DNA of 64,000 bases from Bifidobacterium bohemicum DSM 22767 (GCF_000741525.1 NZ_JGYP01000004.1:1-64000); one strand, 5' to 3'. Shown: positions 23,885 through 33,807, counted from the stretch's first letter. Notes: generated by a model not told the origin, from the letters alone. Translations and numbers: made by a program.

Positions 23885-26074
23885 TCACAGCTGCAGATTC
23901 AGTCGCAGGGTTGCGTCATGAGCGTTTTGTCCGATGAACACCTCCGCGCCAGAAGCCTGAGCATAAGCTTGAACTTGATTCGACCAGTAACTCAAGGCCC
24001 GTGCCTCAGGCAATGAGATATCGACCGGCTTTGTCTCGCCGGGTTGCAGGGAAATCTTGGAGTATCCCTTCAGCTCCTTGACCGGCCGGTCCTCGCCAGT
24101 GCCCGTCAACCCGAAGTAGACCTGTACAACCGTCTTGCCGGCCCGCTCACCGGTGTTGGTCGCCATGCAGTGCACATGTATCTCGTCATCGACCACACGG
24201 ACATCGGGATCAGAATACGCAAACGTCGTATAGCTCAACCCATGCCCGAACGGGAACAGTACGGGCACATCCCGAGACTCGAAGTAACGGTAGCCGACAT
24301 AAATATCCTCGCCGTAATCGACATGCCCGGCCAAGCCGTAGGTGCCGAGCTTGTGTGCCGGTGAATCTTGCAAATGAATGGGGAAACTCTCCGGCAGATG
24401 TCCACTGGGGTTAACCGATCCGAGCAGCACTTCGGCGAGCGCCGTGCCTGCTTCGGTACCGTTGTACCAGCTCCACACAATCGCTTTGGCTTTGTCCGCC
24501 CAAGGCATTTCAACTGGCGAACCGCCCACCAATGCGATGACGGTGTTGGCGTTGGCTTCGAGCAGGCCTTCAATAAGTTCATCCTGCCCGTAAGGAAGAC
24601 GCATGTCGTCTCGATCCAGACCTTCAAGGTCGTAGTCATGATCGAGACCGCCTACAAAGAGCACGTGGTCATACTCGCCGGCCAGTCTGACGGCTTCATC
24701 CCGCAGAGCGGCGCGCCGTTCAAGCTCGGTTGCGCCGGAAGCCCCATCAGCGGCGTCATCGGCCCGCGTTCCGTCCGTCAAGCTGTCTTTCTGCCAGGTG
24801 GCACGCTGTTCGGAAGGCTTTGCGGCCTGATAACCAGGCACATATCGCACCTCAACATTGCCGCCAAGTTGTCCGCACAGCCCCAGCAGTGGCGTTACTT
24901 CGTAGAGCGTCTTGATTTCCGCGCTGCCGCCGCCGTTGGAATGCACTCGATCGGCATTGGCTCCCACCACCAGAAGACGTTGCATCGTCTTGGGGGCGAG
25001 GGGGAGCAAGTCGTCATCGTTTTTCAGCAGGACCACCGCCTCTCGCGCCACTTCAAGCGTGGAGGCGCGGTGCTCGGCCGTCGCGTAGCTGCCGGATTTA
25101 CGGGACGGGGAAGCCGTGCTCCCCGTGGACTGCCGGACTGCATCATCATGAGCCTGATCGTTAAGCATGTGCAGCGCATCCATCAGGCACAGTACGTGAA
25201 ATACCTTCTCATCCACATCTGTCTGGCTGATTTCGCCGTTTTCCACGGCCTGCTTCAACGATTTCGCGAATTTATAATCATCGAAATCCGAAGTTACCGA
25301 CATCTCAACGTCAAGCCCCGACTCAGCGCTTTGCCTTGTACGGAACACTCCGCCCCAGTCGGAGATGACAACTCCCTGGAACCCCCATTCTTCACGCAGG
25401 ATCTTGTTGAGCAGTGTTTTGGATTCGCAGCAGCGCTCATCGTTGACAAGGTTGTATGCGCCCATCAAGCTGAGCGCCCCACCCTGTTTCACGCAGGCCT
25501 CAAAAGCCGGAAGATAAATCTCGCGCATCGCTCGCTCACTGATCGTCTCATTGACCTGCAAACGGTCGGTCTCCTGACTGTTCGCGGCGAAATGTTTGAC
25601 ACATGCGGCGACGTCGGATTCCTGTACACCCTGCACGAAAGGAACGGCCTGCCCAGCGGTAAGGCAAGGGTCCTCGCTCATGTATTCGAAGTTGCGGCCG
25701 CACAGCGGGCTGCGCTTGATATTGACGGACGGGCCGAGGCTTACGTCCTTGCCGCGCCCCCTGGCTTCGGAACCTAGGACCTGGCCCGTCTTTCGAGCGA
25801 GCTCCGGGTTCCATGTCGAGGCTATGGCGCTGCCGCAAGGCAGGTAGGTGACATGGTCTCGAGAACCATAGATCGACTCCCAGGAATCGTCCGCGAATTC
25901 ACGACGCACTCCCATGGGCCCGTCGCTCATTTTGAGCGGCGGTATGCCAAGCCTCGGCACCCCCTCCGTGCGGAAAAGGCCAGCGCCATGAATCATGCCC
26001 AGCTTTTCGTCGAGCGTGAGCTGGGTCAGCAACGCCTTGGCCCTGTCTTTGTTGGCCTGAGTGATTACAGTCAT
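23885..26074 (-). CDS. GH3 beta-glucosidase
   Basis: A 729-residue GH3 enzyme. The N-terminal barrel carries MSDGPMGVRRE, the KHFAANSQE motif near 160 and the nucleophile Asp239 (V-I-S-D-W-G); the second alpha/beta domain and the C-terminal fibronectin-type domain (DRPVKELKGYSKISLQPGE) follow. It has no signal peptide. Between domains there is a Ser-rich insertion near 345. GAGAGG precedes ATG. GH3 enzymes release glucose, and sometimes xylose, from non-reducing ends; here it would trim the glucan backbone after alpha-xylosidase has exposed it. Specificity is not decided by the sequence. Confidence 0.88.
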   Translation of the reverse strand: MTVITQANKDRAKALLTQLTLDEKLGMIHGAGLFRTEGVPRLGIPPLKMSDGPMGVRREFADDSWESIYGSRDHVTYLPCGSAIASTWNPELARKTGQVLGSEARGRGKDVSLGPSVNIKRSPLCGRNFEYMSEDPCLTAGQAVPFVQGVQESDVAACVKHFAANSQETDRLQVNETISERAMREIYLPAFEACVKQGGALSLMGAYNLVNDERCCESKTLLNKILREEWGFQGVVISDWGGVFRTRQSAESGLDVEMSVTSDFDDYKFAKSLKQAVENGEISQTDVDEKVFHVLCLMDALHMLNDQAHDDAVRQSTGSTASPSRKSGSYATAEHRASTLEVAREAVVLLKNDDDLLPLAPKTMQRLLVVGANADRVHSNGGGSAEIKTLYEVTPLLGLCGQLGGNVEVRYVPGYQAAKPSEQRATWQKDSLTDGTRADDAADGASGATELERRAALRDEAVRLAGEYDHVLFVGGLDHDYDLEGLDRDDMRLPYGQDELIEGLLEANANTVIALVGGSPVEMPWADKAKAIVWSWYNGTEAGTALAEVLLGSVNPSGHLPESFPIHLQDSPAHKLGTYGLAGHVDYGEDIYVGYRYFESRDVPVLFPFGHGLSYTTFAYSDPDVRVVDDEIHVHCMATNTGERAGKTVVQVYFGLTGTGEDRPVKELKGYSKISLQPGETKPVDISLPEARALSYWSNQVQAYAQASGAEVFIGQNAHDATLRLNLQL

Positions 26075-26177
26075 TATGCTTTCCTCTCATCTTGTCATGC
26101 CGCTGGCACGAAGCGTCATTTTTCACATCGGTCGTTCCTGACGCACACCCCACGCTTCGCCCGCAGCCTCCCCGATT

Positions 26178-27713
26178 TCATCGTTCGATGATCTTGAACC
26201 CGATCGGCAGATCATGCCGACCGGACAGTCGTGGGTTCCTTTGCTCCACCGGGAAGATCACCAAGCCGTCATTCGTGCATTCGTACCGGACCGGGCCGGC
26301 CCCCAGCTGTTCGACACCGGCTATGACTCCATGAAACGGTGGGACTTCATGGTCGTGATACGACGCGAGACTTGCAATGCGCACGGCGCCTGAAGGCACA
26401 CCATCCGAATCCCCGCCCTTGGAGGGCAGTTTCGCCGGGTCGACCGGATTCGCCGGATTAAGGCAAAAAGCATAGACGTCGCCGTTCTTCGAAGTGAACC
26501 GGAAGTCGCCAGCCGTCCATCTCTTCGGTTCTGCATCGGAGAACGACCCGTTCTGCGCAATGGTGGGGCCTTCCCCGGCAAGCAGCCATGGACGAGTAGC
26601 ATAAATCCCCTCGCCGTTGGCATCAAGCCAAGCGCCGACACCTTCGAGCAAATCGCGATCGTGCCGGGAGATGGAACCGTCCGCCTTAGGACCGACGTTG
26701 AGCAGCAGATTTCCGTTCTTGCTGGCCGCGTCGATGAGCGTGACCAACAGCTCGGCCAGATCCTTGTAATCCAGCGTCTTCGTATAGCACCATGAGTCAC
26801 GGGCGATGGAGGTATCGGTCTGCCATACAAATGGTGCGGCCTGCGCCTGCCCGCCGCGTTCCATATCATAGATTCCAGCGCCCCAAGCCATACCGCCATC
26901 CTTATAGCAGATGGAAACGGGCAAACCCCATTCAACGCCTCGATTGTAGTAGAAAGCCGCCATTTTGCGGACATATGGCTTAAAAGCGGAGTGGTGAATC
27001 CACCAATCAAAATACAGTAATTCGGGGCGATAACCGTCGATAAGCTCACAGACGCGCAACAACCAGTCGTCAAGATACTCGGCGGTCGGCGCGGGCACGC
27101 TGAACAGGTCACCGTCATCCCGTTCGGGCATGGCCGGCCAATAAAAATCGCCACGTCGCATCGGCTCACACACGTCGGAGTCGAAATCACGGCCATGACC
27201 CATGAACCACCAGTGCTCGGCTCGGTGATCGGAGACGGCAAAATGCAGTCCATGGCGGAGGGTCGCCTCACGCAGCTCACCGATGACGTCGCGGTGGGGA
27301 CCTTTTTCAAAGGAATTCCAATGCGAAAGTTTACTGCGATACATCTGGAAGCCGTCATGGTGCTCAGCCACGGGAAAATAATACCGGGCGCCGGCCCGCT
27401 TGAACAGGTCGAGCCATTCATCGGGGTCGAACCGTTCGGCCGTGAACATGGGGATGAAATCTTTATAGCCGAAATCCTTTTGCGGGCCGTACGTTTCGAC
27501 ATGGTGGTCGAATTCGGGATAACCCTTGATATACATGTTGCGCGAATACCACTCATTGCGGTATTCCGGCACGGTGTAAAGCCCCCAATGAGTGAAGATA
27601 CCGAATTTTGCATCATGGAACCAGTCCGGCTGCGGCGCACGGCACAGCGATTCCCAGCTATCGCAATACGGCCCGGAGGCGACGACCTCGTCTATAAGCT
27701 CCTTGCTAATCAC
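26178..27713 (-). CDS. GH29 alpha-L-fucosidase
   Basis: A 511-residue intracellular GH29 protein. PDWFHDAKFGIFTHWGLYTVPEY, EHHDGFQMY and the nucleophile Asp236 in LLYFDWW are family hallmarks, and GNLLLNVGPKADG follows. The C-terminal sandwich follows from about 390. Translation starts at GTG 27713 after GGAAGGAA. It lies between the GH3 gene and the first binding-protein gene, inside the minus-strand block. It would remove fucose from imported oligosaccharides; fucosylated xyloglucan fits the neighbours, but fucosyl-1,2-galactose links are more often cut by GH95, so host-glycan substrates remain possible. Confidence 0.88.
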   Translation of the reverse strand: MISKELIDEVVASGPYCDSWESLCRAPQPDWFHDAKFGIFTHWGLYTVPEYRNEWYSRNMYIKGYPEFDHHVETYGPQKDFGYKDFIPMFTAERFDPDEWLDLFKRAGARYYFPVAEHHDGFQMYRSKLSHWNSFEKGPHRDVIGELREATLRHGLHFAVSDHRAEHWWFMGHGRDFDSDVCEPMRRGDFYWPAMPERDDGDLFSVPAPTAEYLDDWLLRVCELIDGYRPELLYFDWWIHHSAFKPYVRKMAAFYYNRGVEWGLPVSICYKDGGMAWGAGIYDMERGGQAQAAPFVWQTDTSIARDSWCYTKTLDYKDLAELLVTLIDAASKNGNLLLNVGPKADGSISRHDRDLLEGVGAWLDANGEGIYATRPWLLAGEGPTIAQNGSFSDAEPKRWTAGDFRFTSKNGDVYAFCLNPANPVDPAKLPSKGGDSDGVPSGAVRIASLASYHDHEVPPFHGVIAGVEQLGAGPVRYECTNDGLVIFPVEQRNPRLSGRHDLPIGFKIIER

Positions 27714-27779
27714 TGCGTTCCTTCCCGACCACTCTCATTCCGGCATAGCCACCGGCCAGCGACCGCCGCCGCAAGTGTC

Positions 27780-27816
27780 GTCTGGCCGAAGCGCAACCTC
27801 TCCGCTTCGGCCAGAC
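27780..27816 (-). promoter_or_regulatory. Intergenic hairpin after the first binding-protein gene
   Basis: A perfect 14-base inverted repeat (GTCTGGCCGAAGCG, 27780-27793, with its complement at 27803-27816) lies between the binding-protein stop and GH29. No T run follows, so it looks like an mRNA-stabilising or partial attenuating hairpin that lets the binding protein be made in excess over downstream enzymes. Confidence 0.6.
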
Positions 27817-27859
27817 ACATCACCTGACCAGCATTGGTCAGTCAGTCTACGACCGGCCA

Positions 27860-29632
27860 CTATTTGGAGGCGGCGTCAGCCCCGCTCTTGCTGTACTCCC
27901 TGACGATGGCCTTGCGGGCCTTGTCCTGGTCCTTCGCGTTCTTCATATCGAAGTCCAAAACCTGTTTCATGCCAAGCCCATCGGTCTGGGTGCGCATGCC
28001 GTCGACGATCTTCTGGAATTCGTCGTCGCTCTTGGCGAACACCGCCTTCCACGAATCATTGACGATCTCCGTCTTCACGGAGCCGCGTAGCGTCGAGATC
28101 CGCGAATCCTCATCGGGCTGCACGTAGGTGGCGCCTGGGGCGATGTCGATCATCTTGTTCTTCTCGAGATATTCCATCGTGGTCTTGGCGCCTCCCATAT
28201 GCTCGGACCAATCCTTGTTGAGCGGGCTGTCATTCGCCTTTTCGATCTCGCTGGGCCACAGCGTGGCGTTGAAGGAGTAACCGGTGCCGGGGTCGATGTC
28301 GCTGACCAACTCGGTCGGAAAGTTCAGCTGGGAGATCCCATCGGTATAGGAGCCGCTACCCCACTTGGTCGGTACATTGGCCTTGCCGCCGTTGAGCACC
28401 TTCGAACCGAAGTCCGTGAGCACCGGCTTGCCGTCCTTGACGGTCCAGTTCAGGTCCTTCGGACCGGCGGCGCCGCCGGTCTGTGCACCGGAGTCATAGA
28501 CACCCTCGGAAGAATATAGCCAATCAATGAATTTCACGAGACGCTGCTTGTTCCTGGCCTTGGAGCCCAGTGCGATCATCGTCGTGCCGCCATTGGGAGT
28601 CGCGCCATAGGAGAAGATCTTCTGGTCCTTGAGCGGAGCGATCATGAATCCCTTACCGGCGGCCCTGTTCTCATTGGTGTTGTAGGCGGCCTGTCCGAGC
28701 CATGGCCAGAAGGAGAAGAGCACCTTGCCGTTCTTGTACTTGGTGTTCATGGTGTCGTAGTTTTGCGTAGTGGATTCCGGATCAACCAACCCCTGGCGTT
28801 GTGCTTCATTGAAGAACTTGAGCACGCGGTCGTAAATGCCATCCTTCTGGGTGATCGATTCAAAATCGGAGCCATCGGCCTTAGCAAGCACGAAGCCCAT
28901 CTCGTCATAACCGTAATAGCAGGCAGGCTGCTTGACATTGTTCATCATGTTGCCGTCCCAGTCCTTGAACAGGCTCATGGCGTAGATGCTGTTGTCGCCC
29001 GACTCGGCACGGGCCTTGTCCTGCATGCCCTTCATGACGGGGAGCAAGTCTTCGAGGGTATTGATCTCCGGATAACCGATGGCCTTGTAAAGATCCCAGC
29101 GCACATACGGGCCGAACGTGGGTTCGAGGCCTTCTCCTGCAACGGTGGGTTTACGCGTCGAAACGGAACCGGGTATGGCCCACACACCCGACTTCTGGCC
29201 GATTTGCCTGTTCAAGGCGTCCGTGGCATCCTTGTGCTTCTTGATATTGCTCATCCCGGACAGGTACGGGGTCATATCGTCAATGAGCTTGGCGCGCACA
29301 AGCTTCGAACCGCGACCGGAACCATAACCCGTAATGATGATGTCCCCCAAATTGCCGGCGGCCGAACGGGTGTCGAATAGGGTGCTGCCACCGCCCGCCA
29401 CGTTGGGAGAGATGTAGTTGAGCTTCATGTTGAACTTGTCTTTGACGAGCTTGGCGAACCACCCCTTCTGCACGCCCTGATAATTCGCCAGATCGTCGTA
29501 GACGGTGACCGTCATCATCGAACCGTCATCCTTCTGGTCGGCGGAATTGCCGCCGGCGCCACAGCCGGCGAACATCATCGCCATGGAAACGGCCGCCGCC
29601 ACCGACATGACGGTCTTTCTTCTCGATATCAT
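27860..29632 (-). CDS. Sugar ABC transporter solute-binding lipoprotein (paralogue 1)
   Basis: A long (590-residue) extracellular binding protein of the type paired with LplB/YtcP permeases. The signal peptide ends in a lipobox (MMFAGC), so it is lipid-anchored outside the membrane. ATG 29632 is chosen for the GAGGAG 7 bases upstream. It is strongly similar to the next gene upstream, and 171 bases near the 3' end are identical between the two (27905-28075 and 29889-30059). It likely captures complex oligosaccharides for the two permeases at 31.7-33.7 kb. Which sugar each paralogue prefers cannot be seen. Confidence 0.9.
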   Translation of the reverse strand: MISRRKTVMSVAAAVSMAMMFAGCGAGGNSADQKDDGSMMTVTVYDDLANYQGVQKGWFAKLVKDKFNMKLNYISPNVAGGGSTLFDTRSAAGNLGDIIITGYGSGRGSKLVRAKLIDDMTPYLSGMSNIKKHKDATDALNRQIGQKSGVWAIPGSVSTRKPTVAGEGLEPTFGPYVRWDLYKAIGYPEINTLEDLLPVMKGMQDKARAESGDNSIYAMSLFKDWDGNMMNNVKQPACYYGYDEMGFVLAKADGSDFESITQKDGIYDRVLKFFNEAQRQGLVDPESTTQNYDTMNTKYKNGKVLFSFWPWLGQAAYNTNENRAAGKGFMIAPLKDQKIFSYGATPNGGTTMIALGSKARNKQRLVKFIDWLYSSEGVYDSGAQTGGAAGPKDLNWTVKDGKPVLTDFGSKVLNGGKANVPTKWGSGSYTDGISQLNFPTELVSDIDPGTGYSFNATLWPSEIEKANDSPLNKDWSEHMGGAKTTMEYLEKNKMIDIAPGATYVQPDEDSRISTLRGSVKTEIVNDSWKAVFAKSDDEFQKIVDGMRTQTDGLGMKQVLDFDMKNAKDQDKARKAIVREYSKSGADAASK

Positions 29633-29798
29633 CGTAAGTCTCCTCGCTTTCATCGGTTCGGCACCGTCACCGAATTGATCACCGCACCCCGGACATCCCT
29701 TCCGACCTCGGATCGGATGTTCAAGGCTGCAACGCTCACCGCTGACAGATGAGCAAGCATTGCAGCCGCCTCACAACCCAGCCATGTGAAGCGGTGCA

Positions 29799-29830
29799 AC
29801 CAGCGGCCCCCTGACGGCAGGGCCGCTGGT
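29799..29830 (-). promoter_or_regulatory. Intergenic hairpin between the two binding-protein genes
   Basis: ACCAGCGGCCC (29799-29809) pairs perfectly with GGGCCGCTGGT (29820-29830). It stands 11 bases after the stop of the second binding-protein gene, without a T run, and parallels the hairpin after the first. Confidence 0.6.
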
Positions 29831-29840
29831 CAATCCGACG

Positions 29841-31595
29841 CTACTTCGAAGAACCCTCGTTCTTCTCGCGGTTGGCATATTCCTTGAGGATGGCCTTGCG
29901 GGCCTTGTCCTGGTCCTTCGCGTTCTTCATATCGAAGTCCAAAACCTGTTTCATGCCAAGCCCATCGGTCTGGGTGCGCATGCCGTCGACGATCTTCTGG
30001 AATTCGTCGTCGCTCTTGGCGAACACCGCCTTCCACGAATCATTGACGATCTCCGTCTTAATCGATCCACGCAGAGTCGAGATCTGCGAATCCTCATCGG
30101 GCTGGATATAACCGGCACCTGGGGCGACCGCGAGCATGTTGTTCTTCTCGAGATATTCCATCGTGGTCTTGGCGCCTCCCATATGCCCCGACCAATCCTG
30201 TTCCAAAGGCGAGTTGTTGAATTCCTCGATGACGGACTTCCAATCGGTGGAGGAGTAGTCCTCACCGGTCGTCGGGTCGATGTCGGTGGCGTTGACGGAC
30301 TTGAAGTTCAGTTGAGGCTGACCGTCAGACCATGAACCGCCGCCAAACTCCTTGGGCACCGTTGCGCTCTGATCGTTCTGCAGCTTCTTACCGAAATCAG
30401 TCAGAACCGGCTTGCCGTCCTTGATGTCGTAATTCATGCCCTTCACATTGCCGGCCATGGCATAGGCGCCTTCATTCGAGTACAGCCAGTTGATGAACTT
30501 GACCAGCCGCTGCTTGTTCCTGGCCTTTGAACCGAGTCCGATGAACGAACCGGTGCCGTTGGGTGTGGCGCCGTACGAGACGATCTTCATGTTCTGCAAC
30601 GGGGCGACCATGAAGCCGACCCCTTGCTTCTTGTGGTCAGTGGTGTTGTACTGCGCAGGCCCCAAATAGCTCCAGAAGGAGAAGAGCACCTTGCCGTTCT
30701 TGTACTTGGTGGTCAACGTATCGAAGTTCTGCGTGGACGATTCCGGGTCGACCAGCCCTTCTTGGTTGGCCTTGTTGAACCAAGCCAAGGTCTTGTCGTA
30801 CATGCCGTCCTTTTGGGTGACGGACTGGTAATCGTGGCCGTCGACCGCAGCGAGTACGAAGCCCATCTCGTCATAGCCGTAGTAGCAGATCGGCTGCTTG
30901 ATGTTGTTCATCATGTTGCCGTCCCAGTCCTTGAACAAGGAGATGGCATAAATGCTGTTGTCACCCGTTTCCTTGCGAGCCAGATCCTGTTCCTGCTTGA
31001 GCACATCGAGGAAGTCGTCCATGTTCTTGATTTCCGGATACCCGAGCTTCTTATAAAGATCCCAGCGGATGTACGGGCCAAACACCGGCTCGTTGCCTTC
31101 CGACGGCTGGTCGGGCGCCTTGGTGGACACGCTCATCGGCACGCCCCATACGCCGCTCGACTGCCCGGCGACCTTATTGAGGTTGTCGGTCGCGTTCTTA
31201 TACTTCTTGATGGAATCCATGCCGTTGAGGTACGGCGTCATATCATCCACAAGCTTGGAGCGGATCAACTTGTTGAGTCGACCGTTGCCCGCTCCGGTGA
31301 TGATGATGTCACCAAGATTGCCCGCCGCGGAACGAGTGTCGAAGGTGGTGCTGCCGCCACCACTCACGTTCGGGGAGATGTAGTTGAGTTTCAGATTGAA
31401 CTTATCCTTGACGAGCTTGGCGAACCACCCCTTTTGAACCCCTTGATAGTTCGCGAGGTCATCATAGACATCGACCTTCATCAACGAGTCGTCATCCTTC
31501 GGGGTCGCGGAATTGCCGCCGCCACAACCGGCGAGACCCATCATCACCGACAGCGTCACCGCAATGCCGGCTACAACCTTCTTCTTTAGAGACAT
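29841..31595 (-). CDS. Sugar ABC transporter solute-binding lipoprotein (paralogue 2)
   Basis: A 584-residue lipoprotein with lipobox LAGC after a basic, hydrophobic signal (SLKKKVVAGIAVTLSVMMG). It shares near-identical stretches with paralogue 1, for example VYDDLANYQGVQKGWFAKLV and the C-terminal DQDKARKAI region, while the middle differs more. It is the gene nearest the permeases in transcription order. ATG 31595 follows AAAGGAAG/GTGGAG. Two binding proteins for one permease pair suggests a broadened set of ligands. Both belong to the large oligosaccharide-binding group seen with YesL/LplB-type systems. Confidence 0.9.
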   Translation of the reverse strand: MSLKKKVVAGIAVTLSVMMGLAGCGGGNSATPKDDDSLMKVDVYDDLANYQGVQKGWFAKLVKDKFNLKLNYISPNVSGGGSTTFDTRSAAGNLGDIIITGAGNGRLNKLIRSKLVDDMTPYLNGMDSIKKYKNATDNLNKVAGQSSGVWGVPMSVSTKAPDQPSEGNEPVFGPYIRWDLYKKLGYPEIKNMDDFLDVLKQEQDLARKETGDNSIYAISLFKDWDGNMMNNIKQPICYYGYDEMGFVLAAVDGHDYQSVTQKDGMYDKTLAWFNKANQEGLVDPESSTQNFDTLTTKYKNGKVLFSFWSYLGPAQYNTTDHKKQGVGFMVAPLQNMKIVSYGATPNGTGSFIGLGSKARNKQRLVKFINWLYSNEGAYAMAGNVKGMNYDIKDGKPVLTDFGKKLQNDQSATVPKEFGGGSWSDGQPQLNFKSVNATDIDPTTGEDYSSTDWKSVIEEFNNSPLEQDWSGHMGGAKTTMEYLEKNNMLAVAPGAGYIQPDEDSQISTLRGSIKTEIVNDSWKAVFAKSDDEFQKIVDGMRTQTDGLGMKQVLDFDMKNAKDQDKARKAILKEYANREKNEGSSK

Positions 31596-31681
31596 CTGCT
31601 CCACTTCCTTTCTTTTACCAATCCGCCAACTGGCGCAACGGATTGTACCATTCTGTTTCTGGGCGATTCACTCCGGCTTGT

Positions 31682-32614
31682 TCACCCCTTCACGGCGCCG
31701 AGCATCATGCCCTTGACGAAGTAACGCTGGAAGAACGGATAAACGAACATAATCGGCAACACGACGATGACGGAAACCGTCATGCGGATGGACGTAGGAG
31801 TCTGCTGGGTGGCCATCGCCGCCACATTCATGGCGGTGCCGGCGTTCGCCTTGACCGACGCCGCCAGGGAATTAGCCTGGTTGATGTATGTGTAGAGCAG
31901 ATACTGCAACGAATAGAGCTTGTTGTCGGTTATGTATATCAACGTGTCCTGGAAGGAGTTCCACTGTCCGACGGCGGAGAAAATGGCCACGGTCGCCAAG
32001 ATCGGCGAGCACATGGGCATGATGATCTTGAAGAAGATCGTCATGGTGCCGGCGCCGTCCATCTCGGCCGCCTCCTCAAGGCTCGAGGGGATGGATTCGA
32101 TGAACGTCTTGACCAGGATGATGTTGAACGGCTGCACGATAGCCGGCAAGATATAAACCCAGAACGTGTTGGTCAGTCCAAGGTTCTTCATGGTGATGAA
32201 CGCCGGGATGATGCCCGCGTTGAAGTACATGGTGATCACGAAGAAGCGGTACCAGAACTGCCGATGCCACATCTTCTTCTGAGTAAACATGAATCCGAGG
32301 AAGGCACTGGCCATAACCGTAAGCACCGTGCCGATTACCGTACGCCCCAAGGAAACCAGAGAGGCCTGCCCCATTCCCTCAAGACCGAAGACCTGCTTGT
32401 AATTTTCAAGATGGAAACCCTGAATCCACCAGTTGACCTTGCCCGCTGCGGACGCTGCGTTGTCGGAGACCGAATTGATCATCAAATACCAGAACGGGTA
32501 CGTGCACAGGAAAGCGAACAGGATGAAGAAAGCGCCGTTGAATACCGCGAACGCCTTTTCACCCGTAGTGCGCCGTTGAGCCGGGGAAACACTTTTTACT
32601 GCTTTTTTCGACAT
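31682..32614 (-). CDS. Sugar ABC transporter permease (LplC/YtcP-like)
   Basis: A 310-residue membrane protein with six predicted helices and the permease EAA loop (E-E-A-A-E-M-D-G-A-G) that docks the ATPase. The C-terminal QRYFVKGMMLGAVKG is characteristic of the YtcP/LplC group. ATG 32614 follows AGGAGAGG. Second gene of the block, 25 bases after the partner permease. Neither permease has a neighbouring ATPase; MsmK at 55.5 kb could serve. Confidence 0.9.
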   Translation of the reverse strand: MSKKAVKSVSPAQRRTTGEKAFAVFNGAFFILFAFLCTYPFWYLMINSVSDNAASAAGKVNWWIQGFHLENYKQVFGLEGMGQASLVSLGRTVIGTVLTVMASAFLGFMFTQKKMWHRQFWYRFFVITMYFNAGIIPAFITMKNLGLTNTFWVYILPAIVQPFNIILVKTFIESIPSSLEEAAEMDGAGTMTIFFKIIMPMCSPILATVAIFSAVGQWNSFQDTLIYITDNKLYSLQYLLYTYINQANSLAASVKANAGTAMNVAAMATQQTPTSIRMTVSVIVVLPIMFVYPFFQRYFVKGMMLGAVKG

Positions 32615-32639
32615 TGTTTTTCCTCTCCTTTTCGGTCGC

Positions 32640-33671
32640 TCAGATAATCGATTCGCCACGCGTGCGCTTGGATATCGCATTAACCGATATCAGCAGCACC
32701 ACGCTCACCAACGATTTGAGCATCGAAATGGCCGTAGCCAACGACAGCGAGTTGTTGCCCATGCCGATGTTGTAGACGTAGAGGTCAAGCACCTGAATGT
32801 GCTTGAGATTGAAAGCGTTTTGGAACACGAAATACTGATCCATGCCATTGTTCAGGAAGTTGGATACGGAGAGCATCAGCAGCACCATGTACGTAGGCAT
32901 GAGCTGCGGAACGGTGACATGGAGAATCTGCTGCCAGCGATTCGCGCCGTCGACCTGTGCCGCTTCGTAAAGCTCCTGGTCGATGCCCGAGATACTCGCC
33001 AAATACATGATCGAGCCCCAGCCCAGTCCCTTCCAAAGACTCCACAGAAGCATCTTGATCCACGTCCACGAGTCGGAGTCAAGGAACTTGACCGGCTCGG
33101 CGATAAGACGCAGGTTCTCAAGCAGCTGGTTGATCATGCCGGTTGAGGAGAACATGGCGAAGGCCACGGAATAGACCAACACCCAGCTGATGAAATTAGG
33201 CAGGGTGGTCAGCGTCTGGACCAGGTTCTTGAACCACCTCGTACGAATTTCATTCAGACCGATGGCGAAGAACAGGGGGAAGATGGACGTTAGAATGCCC
33301 AAGCCGCTCATGGCGAAGGTGTTAATCAGCACCTGCGCGATGGTGTGCAGCTGGGCTGGATTCTGCACCAGCATCTTGAACCACTGCAAACCGACGAACT
33401 TGCTTTCGGACAAGGGAATAGGCGGCTGATAATCGAAAAACGCGTAAACCCAACCGAACAGAGGAAGGTAGCTGAAAATCAGAGATAGGATAATGAACGG
33501 GACAATCAGCATCCATAGCTTGAAGCCCTGTCTCCTTACGGACTGGCCTCCTCCCCGATCTTTTTTAACGTGATTGCGCGCAACACCGTTCTTACGCTTA
33601 AGGCCCGTCGCCCTATCAGGGCCACTCTTGGTCAGCGATACCGTAGATGCATCACTTTGGGATTCCACCAT
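32640..33671 (-). CDS. Sugar ABC transporter permease (LplB-like)
   Basis: A 343-residue permease beginning with a hydrophilic, basic tail of about 50 residues and then six helices. The EAA loop reads Y-E-A-A-Q-V-D-G-A-N-R-W, usual for LplB. The start is placed at ATG 33671, just after AAGGAGG; because the spacing is tight, GTG 33668 could be used instead. The longer frame to 33791 would include the promoter region and is unlikely. First gene of the minus-strand block, about 110 bases from a strong promoter. Confidence 0.9.
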   Translation of the reverse strand: MVESQSDASTVSLTKSGPDRATGLKRKNGVARNHVKKDRGGGQSVRRQGFKLWMLIVPFIILSLIFSYLPLFGWVYAFFDYQPPIPLSESKFVGLQWFKMLVQNPAQLHTIAQVLINTFAMSGLGILTSIFPLFFAIGLNEIRTRWFKNLVQTLTTLPNFISWVLVYSVAFAMFSSTGMINQLLENLRLIAEPVKFLDSDSWTWIKMLLWSLWKGLGWGSIMYLASISGIDQELYEAAQVDGANRWQQILHVTVPQLMPTYMVLLMLSVSNFLNNGMDQYFVFQNAFNLKHIQVLDLYVYNIGMGNNSLSLATAISMLKSLVSVVLLISVNAISKRTRGESII

Positions 33672-33778
33672 TCCTCCTTCGGATACCTGCACACACAGCG
33701 ACGTGCGTGTCCTGTTGCCAACGACAGGCTCGCGGTAAAGCACTGCAGTATTTCTCTTGTTTAGAATGTTATAAATAT

Positions 33779-33807
33779 ATAATAAACTCATTTTACTTAT
33801 TTGTCAA
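33779..33807 (-). promoter_or_regulatory. Strong promoter of the glycan-utilisation block
   Basis: On the minus strand a perfect TTGACA (33802-33807) and TATTAT (33779-33784) are separated by 17 bases. The region 33760-33840 is AT-rich. It lies 108 bases upstream of the first permease start. No obvious LacI-type operator is visible, and how the block is regulated is unclear. The rest of 33808-34124 holds no gene I can support. Confidence 0.75.

Noticed and set aside
24368..25777. A 469-codon open frame on the plus strand
   Set aside because: Antisense to the clear GH3 gene, with no recognisable motif or ribosome site.
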